Of a stretch of 64,000 bases of DNA, positions 25,801 to 40,800 are shown piece after piece. How positions within the stretch are numbered: position 1 is the stretch's first letter; each line of letters begins with the position of its first letter. A program made the translations under genes and the position numbers. Source of the stretch: Bolinopsis microptera (Eukaryota > Ctenophora > Tentaculata > Lobata > Bolinopsidae); assembly GCF_026151205.1 (NCBI RefSeq), contig NC_087076.1:6128902-6192901 (forward strand), in the 5' to 3' direction. The notes beneath the pieces were generated by a model that did not search any database, was not told the DNA's origin, and worked only from the letters and a program-made list of their open reading frames with translations.

Positions 25801-28800
25801 GCTCTTACCCTTTCCGTGATTCATGTTTTGTTATTGTAGCTTTCAGTAGAAGGCACGCGCTGTAGCCTTACAAATTATTATATTCTCGAGATTTAATTTT
25901 AAACATTCAGCTGATTTTCATGCCTCTTGGGAAACCACAAAGTTTACTACGCTCTGGAAAGGTCTGTTAGGAACCGTGCCGCCGAGCGAGGATTCTTCAC
26001 ATTGGTCACAATTTCTCCTTGTAGTTTAACCACAGTTGCTTTAAAATCCTTCCCTTGAGGCCTGAGCCAGGGCCAGAGCAATTAGGCGTACCTAGGTGAC
26101 AACAGTTTGATTGCAAGTTGAGCCTATCTGGATACAACGCAAATACTTATTACTTTACCAATTCGCCCACCAATTTTATGTTTATTATTTTGCTAGCGCT
26201 TTTGAATATGCAGTGACGTAGTTTCTCTAGTTCGTGCTAACTGAAACCCTGACTACCAGCAGATAACACCTCACCATGGCAATGCAGACCAACATGACTT
26301 CCTTCTCCAGACGCCTCAGTAGGTCTTACAGTGTGATTACGTCGGGAGTTCATCCCGGACAGCATCCTGCCCTCCTGCTACAACCACCTCGGTCTCCTAG
26401 AGGCGCTCTTAGAGTGGTGGACAGGTAATGTCACGTGATTTATCTGGTTTAAATAAGATCTGGAGGGGGATTATTTAAAACATATAAGATGTTTATGTGA
26501 GCATAAGAAATGGAGGAAGGCTTGGTGAGTCGCCCGGTTTCAACTCCTTCTAGGTTAAAAGATTCTCGATCTATATGATATCTCACTTTGTCTGGAACTA
26601 ACGTCAGAGACCCGGTTAAATTGCACTTTTAATTAAAGATGTCCACCATTTTCATTTGATCCCCGCTTTCCTGGATGGCGTCTCGCCTTTACGCTTTTGT
26701 TCGCTTCTTTCCGTCGAATTATTACCTAATTAAGTGTATTGTGTAATCAAGGAATACGAGAGGAAGAATATATATTATATAAGAATAATAAGAATATCTA
26801 GGAATAATAAGAATATACAATTGTGATCCAATCAATCCCATTGTCGGGGAGAACAGCGCATTCTAATGTAAGATGAGACATTGGAGTACGTGTTATCCCT
26901 AACCTCCACCGGAATAACTTTGCGGATGGGGATATTTATAAATATCATGGTTCCGGTTAGTCTGTGTCTCAAACAAAAGACCCAGTCTTTCTGAAAGTAG
27001 GGTATTGTTATATAGTATATATATATATTGTTGCAGATAGTATTGGTTAATCGTCCTGGGGAGGTGCCTTTATCTGCTTTAGGTTCACTTCTTCCGCTAT
27101 GAGAGTGTTACTGATGATAATAGGCTGCCCTTATATGGGTATCACGTGTTTAAATAGGCTGCAAGACTGTGTTCTGATTGGTTAGTTTGTGTCACGTGGT
27201 GTGGATACTGTGCTCTGATTGGTAAGTTTGTGTCACGTGGTTTGAATACAGTGCTCTGATTTCACAGCGGTACTGATGATAATAGGCTGCAAGACATATA
27301 ATGAGAGATAGTTGTATCCAAAATAATGGATATCAATCATTATCCAGTATCCAGTATAGTTGGAATGAGCAACATATACAATGGTTAGTGTTACACAAGA
27401 CTCTGACCACTCCTATCTCTGTTTACAAAGCTTACTAGTCGCTATTATTATACTGCCACATCACAAATGTAAACCTGCGCCAAAACCGATCTTTACCAGG
27501 TTTTGTTCCGGAAAAACCCAACATCTTAGCAGGTCACTAAGTGTGCACGTAACGGCAGTAAACAGAAATAATGGTCGGTCGTCATGGTTTCAAATAAAAA
27601 TAAGGGAGAATATTTCAGCACCTGGTCCCTTAGGTATCCATTTCGATTAGGAGTACATAGTAGGGTCATTATTTTAGTATTTCAAATCTGGAGATTGGAC
27701 ACTCTGGAATAAAACGTTTATCCCTTACCTAACGATTTTGGAGCCCTTGAGTCAAAATAAGGTTTCTACTAAAGTGCGTACCGTCTAAGTTTCATGTTGG
27801 GAGAGAACGTTTTAAAAGTTTTCTCAAGTTTTTACCAACAAGCTGCACGTGCAGCACTTATGATATCGTGGTGCCCAGCATAATAATTTCTGGACAGGAA
27901 CTGTAATTATTAGTCGCATTTCCGGACAGTTTCCGGACGGGAACTGTCGCATTTACAATTATTAAATCAAAGTTCTAAACAAGGGATAGTTTAAAAAACA
28001 ACGCCCAAGTCTAATCTTTCCCTAAAACAAAAACTAAAAATTAAAAACTTCATTGCAATTTCCGCCAATATCTCTTGTCATAACTCAAATTACGGAGATA
28101 ATGCAGGTCAAAGATATTATTTAAATAAAGATTTCTTTTACATAAATCATGCACAATCAGCGAGAATAGATTGCTTTGGGGTCTTCCTCTTCTCCCTGGT
28201 AAGTCCAGTGTATTGATGGCAAAAATGAGGGAAGAAAACGCTGGTCCGTCAATAGGACCCCGCAAAACATGTCCTAACATTCTCCACCGACTACGGGCCA
28301 CTTTTTCTGACAATGGTTCAGCATTGCAGCGTTTGTACAAGTTTTTGTTGGAGATGACTCCTGGGTACTTTATATTCAAAATAGTGCGAAGATGTCTGCG
28401 GTGAACAACATCTAGTTTTTCAAGGAATATTTTGGGGACGGCCCAACAGGATGAGTTGTACATAAGAACCGATACGACTAAAGCATTATACAGTATTAGA
28501 CGTTTGTTTAGGGGCAGTTTATCACTCCAGGCCTTCTTGTAATTGTTAAAGGCAGCATATCCCAGGTTTATGCGACGCTGAATATCAGCTTTGCTACACA
28601 AGACGGACCCTAGAGTGATACTTTTCCTCCATGCTTCATTCCCCGACACTAATTTTCCATCACTGTCGACTTCACCCGTACTAGCTAAATAAACATGAGT
28701 GAAGTCCGTTTTGTCTTCATTGACAAAGAGGTTCCATTTCTCGAGTATAGCTGTTGCCTGGGGCAAAATAGCTCTCAAGTTGTCTTCCTCTTCATCATTG

Positions 28801-31800
28801 AAGTCAACATCATCAGCATATTCAGTGTCAAGTGGAAGGCCAGCAATAGTAATCGCATTTACAATAATAAGTTTAAAAATATAATATTATATGTATTGAG
28901 AACATAGTTACTGGTACAGTCTGCTAGTTTATTGTAGACCAAAAATTCCAAAATTCAAACAGCATTCCGAATAACGCAATAAAATGTGGTTCTATATTTA
29001 ATATACCAGCATGTTAACAGATATATTAGATGCCATGCAGTCACGTACGTTGTAAATGTTACAAACTGCATGGTACCAAGGGTGTGGTCTGAGAGTTTCA
29101 TCTGGCATATATCATTATATCTGTGACTCCAACATAAAGAGTCAAAAAACATAGTACCGTCCAGTAGCATGATCTATCAGCATCAATGTCATTGAAGTCA
29201 CATTGTCGATTTAGAAAAGTATATACAACGCACGAAAAAACCACTGTCACGTAATATTGCTATCCTTCTCGCTTACCATCCGTCCAAAAAGCAAGAAAAT
29301 TATAAAATACTCGAGAGTATCTATTGAGGTACGTTAAAATGTCTAAAAGACCAGTCCCAGCTCACAGCGTAATATCAGCTAAAAGTGATAACATGTTAAT
29401 TGTTAAACGCCTGCGGAGTAAGATTTCCCATACGAATCATTGGAAAAATTGTCGAAGCGGATCGCCGCAATGCAGTCGGCAGCATGGAGGCAGTTATAAA
29501 AGTGTGCGTATCAAGATCAAGCAAGGTCGCTAACACTTATCTCCCATAGTGTTACAGGCTCAGTCACAGTGTACTATTATAACCGTTAATACAAGTATAA
29601 GTGTTATCTGCTTGTAGTAGTAAGGAACAGTTGCAGAGTAACAATGGTGCTTTTCAATGAGTTGCTCACGATCGGATGAAGCTTATATTTGTTAATCCCG
29701 CTTGAATAGTTTGTTCATTTTTTCGTGTTGGTTGTGGTTTTAAGTACAGTTCATCAATCATCACTGTAGCTGTGAGTTTCTTCTGCTCCAGATCTCACCA
29801 CTGCTTATATATAATGGGCAGGATCACCCGAATAAAGCCGTGGTAAGTGAGACACTGTGACTTACATTGTAAGTTTGTTTGTAAGTGTGAGGGACAACAC
29901 TGTGACTTACATGTTTGTAAGTGTGAGGGACAACACTGTGACTTACATTGTAAGTTTGTTTGTAAGTGTGAGGGACAACACTGTGACTTACATGTTTGTA
30001 AGTGTGAGGGACAACACTGTGACTTACATTGTAAGTTTGTTTGTAAGTGTGAGGGACAACACTGTGACTTACATTGTAAGTTTGTTTGTAAGTGTGAGGG
30101 ACAACACTGTGACTTACATTGTAAGTTTGTTTGTAAGTGTGAGGGACAACACTGTGACTTACATTGTAAGTTTGTTTGTAAGTGTGAGGGACAACACTGT
30201 GACTTACTTGTTTGTAAGTGTGAGGGACAACACTGTGACTTACATGTATGTAAGTGTGAGAATTAACGACGTTAGGGCACTCCTAAAGTCCTAACATCAA
30301 AACAGATGAACACTATAGCTGTTTATATAGTCTGCCAGGGTAAAATGGACTCGTGTTGTAAATATCTTTCACATTAAAACAGCCGTGAAACGTATCAGGC
30401 AGGGTATTATAAATCTTAAACAAATTTTACAGCTCTATAATCTATATATATAATATATACAATACATAAAATATATATGTATATAGGTACTGTATAAATA
30501 ATCTATTTATATAAAATTAAAATATTTCATTGCTGAACTTCTACACAATAAAAAAACCGGTTTTGACTAGATCCTCGTAATTCTTTGCATCATTAATTAA
30601 CATCAATTCTCAAATTATTTGTTATATAGTAGTGTTGAAAGCATTTAAACTAATATATAAAATATATATGTATATGGGTACTGGGTATTTATAGGTTCAT
30701 TATGGCAGCTTACTTCATCCTTCAGCAAGCATCTGAGGACAGGTGATTCATATTTAGGAATAGGTACGTTTGCCGCGAGTTCCTACAGGTGTGACCAGTT
30801 TTTAAACTTTGGAGATACCCTATCGATACAGTATAGGGGTTTTTATTGATTGGCTTATGTGAATAATACTTCATTTGGATGAAAAAGGCTGCATTGCATT
30901 CGATCTTTCATTTGGTTTTGTCCCGAACGCCTTTCGTGGCGCTCTTAAAGTTTTCCTGCTATGATCAATTGGGGCACCAAAGTGCCAACATCGATAATTG
31001 AGAAAGTTGCCGTGAAACACCGCCAGTGAGTACACCGATTTGTAAGTTTGTAGAGGGCCTTACAAAATAGTAACAAATTATGACTGTCATTATTTAGATG
31101 CTTTATATTCGCCGTATTCTGATCAACATCCTTCTCCTTTGTTGTCCTTTGTCAGCGCCAAGCCACGAATATCAGCGACAGTTTCTCAACCAACTTGCAA
31201 CATTCACTATAAAAACACGTGGTAAGTTAAACGGTCTTCTTCTAGAACACTCGCCACTTATTGCCCTCATTCTTCATGAATAAGATTTATTATCCGGCAA
31301 TCTCCCTTGTGTTACCTGGGTTTAAGCCATAAGAAGCGGTCTTCTCCGAGTTATGAGAAACTTTTGTGAAAAAAGTGAACATGTAAACAGTGAATAATGC
31401 CCAGAATTAAGTAGTTCATCTTGGCGTACGAATACGAAACAATGAGGGCGGATGACTATGAGTTCTCATTGTCTGTCAATCAATCTATACATAATAGATA
31501 ATACGAAGATAATACCAGTTCAATCTCGTCCTATCACTATTATACTGCTTCACTGTTGCATGCTCTTCTTTTATAAAATTGTTGTCGATCTGCCGTTTTT
31601 CGCCGTATTGTCGCATGAGAACATTTGGAACCCTGGCTTGTCGAAAAAGAGGGCCTAATTCTCATTGAATTTCATTGATTTTCATTGAATTTTATTAATT
31701 TCCAGTGATCTCATAGTTAAACTTCATTTGACAACACATCTTATCTTCTTATCTTATCTTATGAGGATTCGTTGCGACGCAACAAGGCCATCGAATGAGT

Positions 31801-34800
31801 CGACCACCTTTGTTATTTTACTTCGGCATTACCTGCATTACAATGTAAACCAGCACTTTCAAGGAAGAGCTTTACAAGAAGCCGAAGGATCGTTCCTAAT
31901 GCCAGCGACGGTTAAGGCACTATGACACACTTTCTTCGCCCGAGGCTTCGCTGTGTTGATCAAGCACAGCTCCTCATTTAACCCTCACACCCGATTTCTC
32001 GAGCATTTGGCTGAGTGAACCGTGGGGCTACATAGACCACTCGGGATCCTTAGCAGAGCGTCAACGACGCTCACCCCACGACTAGGCAAGCAGTGGGATT
32101 CGAACTCGCAACCTCACGATTACAGAGCCGACGATTAACCAACTGCGCTACCATCCCATAGCTAATATAATCATGAAGCATTTCCACCGCGCCAGTACTC
32201 ATATAAGGGTACTTGCTAGAAGTGTACCATTGTAAGTGTGTCCCGAGTGTATACCTTAGTGTATACCTTAATGTATACCTTGTCCCGAGTGTATACCTTA
32301 ATCTGGGTTTGCTGAGTATCATTATGACGATTTCAACATTGCTGTCCATTATTGCTAGTATGTGCTCGCTCCTATGGCTGACCTACTAACTGACCATAAA
32401 CCGCGTTTTCATGGGCTTTCTTGGCTGAATCTGTTAATATATGTTCATCAAATCAACATTAATGTAGCAATACTCTTATCTAGAGCTTGAATTGATCGGA
32501 TATACAAATAATCTGATCTAGAATTGGTCTGACATAGAGATCATCTGATCTAGAATTGCTTTGGCACAGATCATCTGATCTAGAATTGGTCTGACATAGA
32601 GATCATCTGATCTAGAATTGGTCTGACATAGAGATCATCTGATCTAGAATTGCTTTGGCACAGACCATCTGATCTAGAGTCGGCCCTTTTGCAAATAGCG
32701 ATTTGAGATAAACTCCATTCACGAAGAGTAGATCTATTTTAAACTTTTTAATTTCAGCAGGCATTTAAAGTTTTGATCTGATCAGAGCCGAGATATCAGA
32801 CCTAGAGAGACAAAAGGAGAGAGAGAAAAAGAGAAACAGGAGTTGGCCCAAAAACTAAGTTAGAGTGTAACCAATGATCTGGTCTCACACAAGCTAGTCA
32901 TCATGTACGAAATATGTCGACTAAGGGCCAGGCGAGGGCCAGGGAGTGCGAAGATGCCTCGTAGACCGCGTAGGAGGAGCACAACAGAGACTAGGAGTCG
33001 CTCAGTGGTCACTCCTTACAGCTACTTATGGGAGGAGTAAGTCAGAGAGGTGTTGTTAGTTGTTAGCCCCTGAACTGAGGAAGGAATATGATAATGATAA
33101 AATAAGATGCACATATTATGGCATAAATGACGAGAAGGAGGCGTAATGTTTGGTGATCTCAGGGGCTGACTTCAACTGACAACACTACAGTTGAGCATAC
33201 CATTGAGATGGAGTTTAAAGAGGAGACAAGGAGACTTTGAATGCTCAGAAATAATCTAACGCCAATCTTACAATCTAGATTATAGAGAATTACTCAGAAA
33301 ATACTCTAGCAAAAAAGCATTAATTCACTTCACTCTATCAGCTGGCACTTTCTGGGAGAAATCTCATTCCCCACAAGCTTTTGAAGCACTCAAAAACATT
33401 TTCTTAGCTGCCCTATAACTTGTTATTATGATGTATAGCGTTTAGAGACAGGACTAGAGTGCGGTACAAATATAGGCAATAACACGGTATCAATTCCCGA
33501 CACTCGTGCCTCGATAATTAACACCAGCCACGACTTCTTTTCGCACCTCCCACTGTTGAAAACTTGTAATGGGGTTGCAGTTCAGACCTGGACAAGAAGG
33601 GTACCATATAATTCCCTCGTTTTTTCAGTGAAGAGGATGGGGGAGCCGTAATCTGTCGCGCTGCCTGATTTGAGGTCCCCATAATCTTCTTAGAAAAACT
33701 AAGTTGTGTAAAACAGCCTCAATGCCCACCACGTAAACACTCATAACGGAATCTCTCAAATACCTATCCGACATTTTAGGTTCCATATGACGAGTAAAGA
33801 TATACAATTTACGTTGCCAGTTATTGTTGATACTGATAGCATGTTAGCCTTGTAATGTTTGTTCAGAAGTCAGACAAATGTTCAAGTCGGGATACCGTCC
33901 CAATGCGAATCTGAACCGTTCCCTTACCAGTGGGGTCCGTGACGTCACCAGTGGGCCCCGTGACGTCACCAGTGAAACGTGAGTATTTCTACACACATCC
34001 TCTATCCAGATCATACTTATTACCACTTCAGGTCAAACGGTTTCGTAGAGGGGAGTTTTGGTGGTTATTAGTGTGTGTTCGTGATATTATTATTTCTTTA
34101 TTATTTCTTTATTATTTCTTTATTATTTCTTTATTATTTCTTTATTATTTCTTTATTGTTTCTTTATTATTTCTTGTTTTTAATAGACTTTTTCATTGAT
34201 TTTTATAGTTTCCGAGGCTCTTCCATTACTTATTAGTTTGTTTCGCAAAGTTAACGTGATAGTAGCAATGATTTGATCGGATAATTTCCATATTAGTTAT
34301 GTTTTACTTTGAGGGGTTTTAATCCTTTTGTTATGACTCAAAGAGGCAATACTATCCGTCCATAACTTCAGATGTTAGAGTTTAGAGCCAGTAGAACTAT
34401 CACAATATATAAACTAGCTGCAGTCTTCCTCATCTTACTTGAAAATCTGATTTGTTGCCCTAGCAATCTCGGAGCAATTGGACAGATGCTTCCCGTAAAA
34501 TAAATAATATCATCAAATTTGGGGCACAGCTGAGTTGTGGTAACGCAATTTAAGAGCACATAATTTCTTATTTTGTATTGAGACGTGAAGGTTAATTACT
34601 AACGGGGCGAATGAACATGAGCTAAGTTAGTCATCTCAATTCCCGGTACCCGAAAGATTGGTCATACATCTGTATCCTGGTGGCACTCTCGTGGCACTCT
34701 CGTGGCACTCTCGTGGCACTATGAGTGCAACGACAGTGCCGTCGGATGTATGACCGAAAGATTAACTGAAAGATTAACTGTAAATTAATTTACATAGCAA

Positions 34801-37800
34801 GGAAATCAAATTTGCAGTTCCAAATCAACTTCCGTAACCAGCTTTAGAGGAATTCTTACGTCAGCGTCTTGAGGTGGTCAGGTACCGATTTTAACTCTGT
34901 TCTCAATTCGTTGTCTATCGTGTGTTTTCCAGTTTTTAGTGTTTAGAGTTAAACTCGGTTTCAGACGTCTTCAGTTCAGATCTGTTTCATTACATCCAGA
35001 ATGTATTCAGGCGAACCCAAATACGGACTTTTAACATTTGTTAAGTATGCGGTTATTTGTTATTTTTTCTCATATCCTAAGGTACATCAAGTTTATTGTT
35101 AGGATCTAAGACCACGTCCATCATTTCTATTTTATTGGAGAGAATTACTTCTATTATAGGGTGTTTTATGTTGAAACAGTAAAAACAGCTGAGTATTAGA
35201 TCATTCCTTGTATTTTGGGGAAGACAATGAAACAGCCCACACTCGCAGAGTAATATTACTTTGAATTGTACAATAGGGCAGGTGGGTGTGGGTATCTTTC
35301 TGTTATCCCCTATTCATGTCGCTTCTGTTTTTAATTGACTAAAGCATTACAAGTTTCAAGTTATTTGACAACATCCGGGTTTTAAGCTCAATTTTTTTTC
35401 GACCAATCATGTCACTTCAAGCGTTGAGGCGACCAATATTGTCATACAACTTAAAGTGTGCAGATGATATTATGCCCAATAGGTGCTTCAATGGATCAAA
35501 CAACGCACGGAGCCACGATTAATATTCTATTTTTACTCCAAATGAACTATATACTATGGAGCATATAGTCGCACCCCCCCCCCCCCCCACATAGTTCCAT
35601 ATCACGCATTAGTTTCACGCTGAGCAAGTTCCGCGGGATTTTTCATTCATAAATTACGCTGGTGAAATCACTGCAATTCAAACAGGATTGAAAAACTAGA
35701 GCATGCCGTCATAATCATAGCTACGACACATGACCAACAATTCAGCATTTTTCAAATTATCCCCGCTAAATCAGAAAGTTCCATAAGATATTTTGGTAAC
35801 AGAACCCAAAAATTCATAATTCCAAACAGAGTCTAACACTTGCTAATTTCAGGAACAACGCCGAAGATGGCCCGAACAACGCCAACGGAGGGAAGGACTC
35901 CCTAGTACCAACACAGACAAACGCAGCAGACCTGTGCTACATAAACGTGAGCGGGAAACAATACATCACCACCCACTCCTGCCTCCAACAGTACCCTCTT
36001 ACTCTCCTGGGCTCCCAAGCTAAGGAGCTCTACTGGATCCCGGAGCTTAAATCCTACTACTTCAACCGGAACCGGGACTGCTTCGAATCCATCCTGACAT
36101 TCTATCAAACAGGTAGGGAGTTCAGACCACTGAGTGTGGATGATGATATCTATGAGGCGGAAAGGAAGTTCTTCAGAATAGAGATGAAGACCAGGGTCAC
36201 GGAGTCGGTCATACCTCTAGGAGAAACTCCAGAGCAGCTGTCAGTGTTTTGCGATGGTGACTGGAAAACAACTAAGAAAAGGGTACACAGGTTTCTGATG
36301 GACCCGAGGTGTTCAAGATGGGCCACAGCTTGGCATATTATGGACATTCTGTTTATCTGCACATCCATAACCCTCTTAATCATGGAAACTGATGAAAACG
36401 TCAAGGATGCCTTCTCGGAGGGCCATCCTGCCTACAAGTATCTTTTTGGTCTAAACGTTCTCGTCATTGCATTTTTCACAACCGACCTATTGATACGATT
36501 CATCACCTGGCCGGGGTTGATTAACTTTTGGAAGAACTTATTTAACATCCTAGATATCCTATCAATCCTGCCGTTTTACGTGAGCCTTCTCGCTGAAGCA
36601 TTCGAAGATCCCACATCCCCGTCCAGTAACGAACACAAAAGTTATGTGGTATTGCGGGTTTGCAGAATTTTCAGAATAGTCAGGGTTTTCAAGTTTATCA
36701 GACATTCACAGGATCTTATCATGATCATCAAAGTGGTTGGCCACGCCAAGAAGGAACTGTGTCTCCTCATCCTTCTACTCTTCATTTTCTCGGTCAGCTT
36801 TGGCAGTCTCATGTACTACATCGAACACACCTCGAATGATAAATTTTCCACCATAATGCAGGGCTGCTGGTGGGCCATCGTTACCATAACAACCATAGGT
36901 TACGGGGACATTGCCCCAGAGACTTGGCTAGGCAAGGCAGTCGGAAGTCTGGTCCTCACTATGGGAATTGTCTTCTTGGCCCTCCCCATGACCATCATCG
37001 TAGGGAAGTTTAGTACCGTATACGAGAAAGAAAAAGAAAAAAATTAGATTAGTTTTTTATTGTTAATAGCAGAGCCTTAAGGAAAAAGTATTGCGTAGGG
37101 CAGTTTTTATTCCTAGAAGAGAATGTTGACATTTTTGGTTTAAATGCAGCATTTTTGATTCCGTTTCAAAGTAACAATTTGATGGATCAATGTACAAACA
37201 GACCCAGGGTTTTATACGGTCGCAAGTATTAGAATTTGTGTGACTATTTTATTAATAATTCTGAAAATAAATATAAAATCATTTAGATGAAAAAAGACTG
37301 ATTGTGATTTTAATACTGTTATTCTACAAGCAGAAGTTTATGAGCAAAAAGTTTTAGCAATTTCAATACTTTTAGTTTCTCTGGATTTGAACATTCTAAT
37401 TTTAATCTCCAAGTTTATTGAGTCAAAAATATTCATTAGTGAAATATTATTTCGTCTGTTGGGTGTTAACTGTTAATTAAGCTACGTCAGGGGAGTAGTC
37501 AGACGTATTATGTTAGAAATAAGGTGCAAGCTCAGCACGGAGGAACACCCTCCGTGATTATGCCAGAACCTCCAAAAATTAAAAAGAATCATCGAATGGG
37601 CCGTGTCCTGAAAGCTCTTCAGTGTACACCATGACCTGTTATAGCATTGAACGAAAGGGGAAAATGTGGTCCTTACATCCTGACAAAAAACTTCAAAGAT
37701 CATACTTATCAATCAATTGAAAAAAGAAAAACATGGTTCGCCTCACCTGCACCAGAAACCAGAACTATCAAAAAATAATCACACATAATTTTACCTCAGT

Positions 37801-40800
37801 ATCAACGTAGCAGTGGTTGAGGAAGTTAACATATGCTATCTTGATCTCAGGAATGCAGTCCTGGTGGGTCGCTATGTGGACTATCTCGTCCAGTGGTAGG
37901 AGGGAGTGACACTTTATCTCGGTGTACCTGGAATATTAGAACACTCACAATTTGAGCACATTTGCAGTGTAGAGCGTTATTGACGAACTGGATCTTAACA
38001 TAAGCGATCAACGTAACTAAATGTCAGTAATATTGCACTCCATCTTCAGACTCCAGACTCACTCCATTAGCAATGTAACGCTCGGCTACTGTGTGACAAT
38101 TACAAGGGTCAGCATTTTGGCCAGTTTCGAAACACCTTTCAGTCATCCTCATGCAGTATAGATTATAGAATTTGTTAAATTTCAAACAAAGAAGGATGCT
38201 GACCCCTCTGACCTGCTGGTTGATAAAAAGCCATTTTTAAGGAACGTTCTAGAATAAAACATAACCGCCCTTGATATAATATGTCCATTGTCAAACAATT
38301 AATACAGTGCCGCCTACACATAAACCTGCAGTAAATTTGGTTAAGTGCAGAATACAGCAGCCCTACAAGCGTCCCTTAAAGTACCCAAACTGAACTGAGT
38401 TCGGTGGACGGCTGTACTATAGCTACACTTCTACATACTTTCAACACATTTACTCAGTAATCCGTGTGAACTTGCTACACTTCTACATACTTTCAACACA
38501 TTAACTCAGCAATCCGTGTGAACTTGCTCGATTTGTCACTCACTGGCTACAAAAACCAATACACTGCACTTTAAAAAGTTGCCCGCCTAACAAGCCAGTG
38601 CCCTTCTTTATCCGACTTAAATAAAATCACCGAATAGGGGCTAGCACAGAATAACATCACCGAATGGGGGCTAGCACAGAATGTTCGGCCAGGTTTTAGC
38701 ACAACACGTGGCACTCCTTAAATTGACATATAACCCTACGTAACATGAACATTGATAATACTCACACATTCTTGCCCTCAGTACAGGCGCTGAGAAGGTG
38801 TACCAGCTGAATGTGGTAGTGGAGGGGAGAGTGAGGAGTTGGGTGTTCCCGGTAATCCGTCATCAGCTGGACAAGCTGGTTAAAACTCTGTCGGTCGTTG
38901 TAGAGCAACATGACCTCTTCACCCGCTTGTAACAGCTGGATGGAATGCTTGTTAAACAATGGGGTATTTCAATATTGTCAGTTAATAATTGTGTTAAATG
39001 AATGTTAATTGACAGTTTTGTTACTTGTTGGTGTTTTTAAATATGCACTATGCAGTGTTACAGGGGGAGACTTGAGGCTAATATTGTTAAGGGGTTGACA
39101 ATAATAGCCTTGGCTAATGACTACAAAAGGGAAGGTTTCATTGAAACTTTAAAGGTTTAACAAGACCTTTGGCAGAAGAAAGAGACTCGAATATAACTTC
39201 GCACTTCGCGGAAGTGACCAATGAAATACGCTAATCGCTTTCAACTATACCAAACGCAAAAACTAAAATCCTTAACGCTTTATAATCAAATTCTATGCGT
39301 AATGTTGTCAACTTCAACTATAAGTTGAGATAACCACAAAAGAGAACAGTCACATTATATCAAATTTGAAATAATCAGTAAAAACCATCCTTTACCTCCT
39401 GCATGACAATGTCCTGGCACTTCCTCAAGAACTGTCCCTCACTCTTAACCACAGTCTGAAGGAACACCAGGTACTCCACGTGCAGACCGTCACTCTCTAT
39501 ACACCGCACGTAGTGCTGTATTATAGTGTCCGTCACACACAGACACAGCTGCACGTTGTCTTTGAAGATTGCTGTGGCGGTCACTGCCTCGTTTACTCCT
39601 GGGAGTGGGGTGGGGTGTCAGTTTTGGGTTCAGATATTGAACTTAGGAAATTAGAACTTATTGTCGGTGCTCTACCTAAGATTTGGTGATTTTAGAGAAG
39701 TCAGCGATCTACGCACTACTTGAAGAGTGACAAGAATTTTACATACAGAACTTTTACAGAGTCAGTAAACGCCACGATAAACAAAAACTTAAGATTTGTA
39801 ACGTTCAACACAAGCATGTTTACATAATGAAAAATTAATTAAAAATAAGCAAAAAACTGAATCCCACAAACCAGGCACTAAGAATCTCTCTACATTAATG
39901 TGGAGGATAGCCTGGTTCTGGGGGTTGTTCCGCACGAACGCCTGTAGGAAGTAGTGGGCATGTGACATCACATCCTGCATGTTCGGGTCCTTCTGCGGGG
40001 TACACGTTATTAACAGAGTCTTCATTGGGGTGTTAGTGGGGGGGGGGGGGGGGTACTGGGTTATAAATACTTTAATAACAAAGTAAAAAAGTAGCTGGCG
40101 GGATGCTCTTACTTCGTCGTGAGGTACTTGTAAGAGGTCGAGGACGGCTTGGTGTGCCCCCAGATTCTTCAACAACCTCTGTTCGTGTTTCTGATGTTTG
40201 ACATTCTTACCGTCCTTGTCCCTTTGTTCGCACAGGTCGGTGAGGCGCTTCAGCAGCTGCAATTATAAAATGTTACCAGAAATTACACGATTGAAATTTA
40301 TTTACTTTGAGTTAATAAGCTCCACAGTTTTTAAATTTGAAATTTAAAGTATAAGATTGGAACCTGTATGATCTGCTGGAAGTTCTTCTCATAGGGGGCA
40401 TCTCTGGAGGAAGAGTCCAGATCAATGCTCCACTCAGAGGCAGCTATAGACGTTGCATCACCGCTTTTGCTCGCACCCAGGGAGGTTTCCGCGTGTGCTG
40501 ACTCCCCTTTTGGTCCCTTTCCACCTGGCACAAACATTTGTTTAGTAATGACTTCGGAGATTGGGTTTCGGTGACAAAACTGAGCAGTTGGAGGATAATC
40601 TGTTGACTTCAGGTTGAGGCTTTATAACAGCTATCTGGTATTTAACAAATAGCTCAAGATTAAAGTTTTCAACGTACCAACGTAGACCCAAAGTTCGCTC
40701 TTTTCCACCATAAGCCGCAATTTATCAAGATCGGTTCTGATTTGAGTGTAATTCTCTACATCGCTCTGTGATACCAGCAGTTGTACCTGACAAACATTTT

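Noticed and set aside
27381-27650. 89-codon plus-strand frame
   Set aside because: No start context, motif, splice partner or recognisable family; length is within chance expectation.
29847-30294. Cys-rich repetitive open frames ([15 protein letters not shown] repeats)
   Set aside because: The repeat units are 36 and 45 bp, so two plus frames stay open automatically. There is no signal peptide and no family match, and the same DNA is open in another frame with unrelated composition.
31098-31221. 41-codon signal-peptide-like frame ([19 protein letters not shown]) ending at a GTAAGT donor
   Set aside because: It ends in phase 1, so it cannot join the Kv exon, and no downstream partner or family resemblance was found.
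32097-32158. Functional tRNA gene
   Set aside because: A and B boxes are good but the anticodon and T stems do not pair, and a non-tRNA body follows. A SINE head explains it better.
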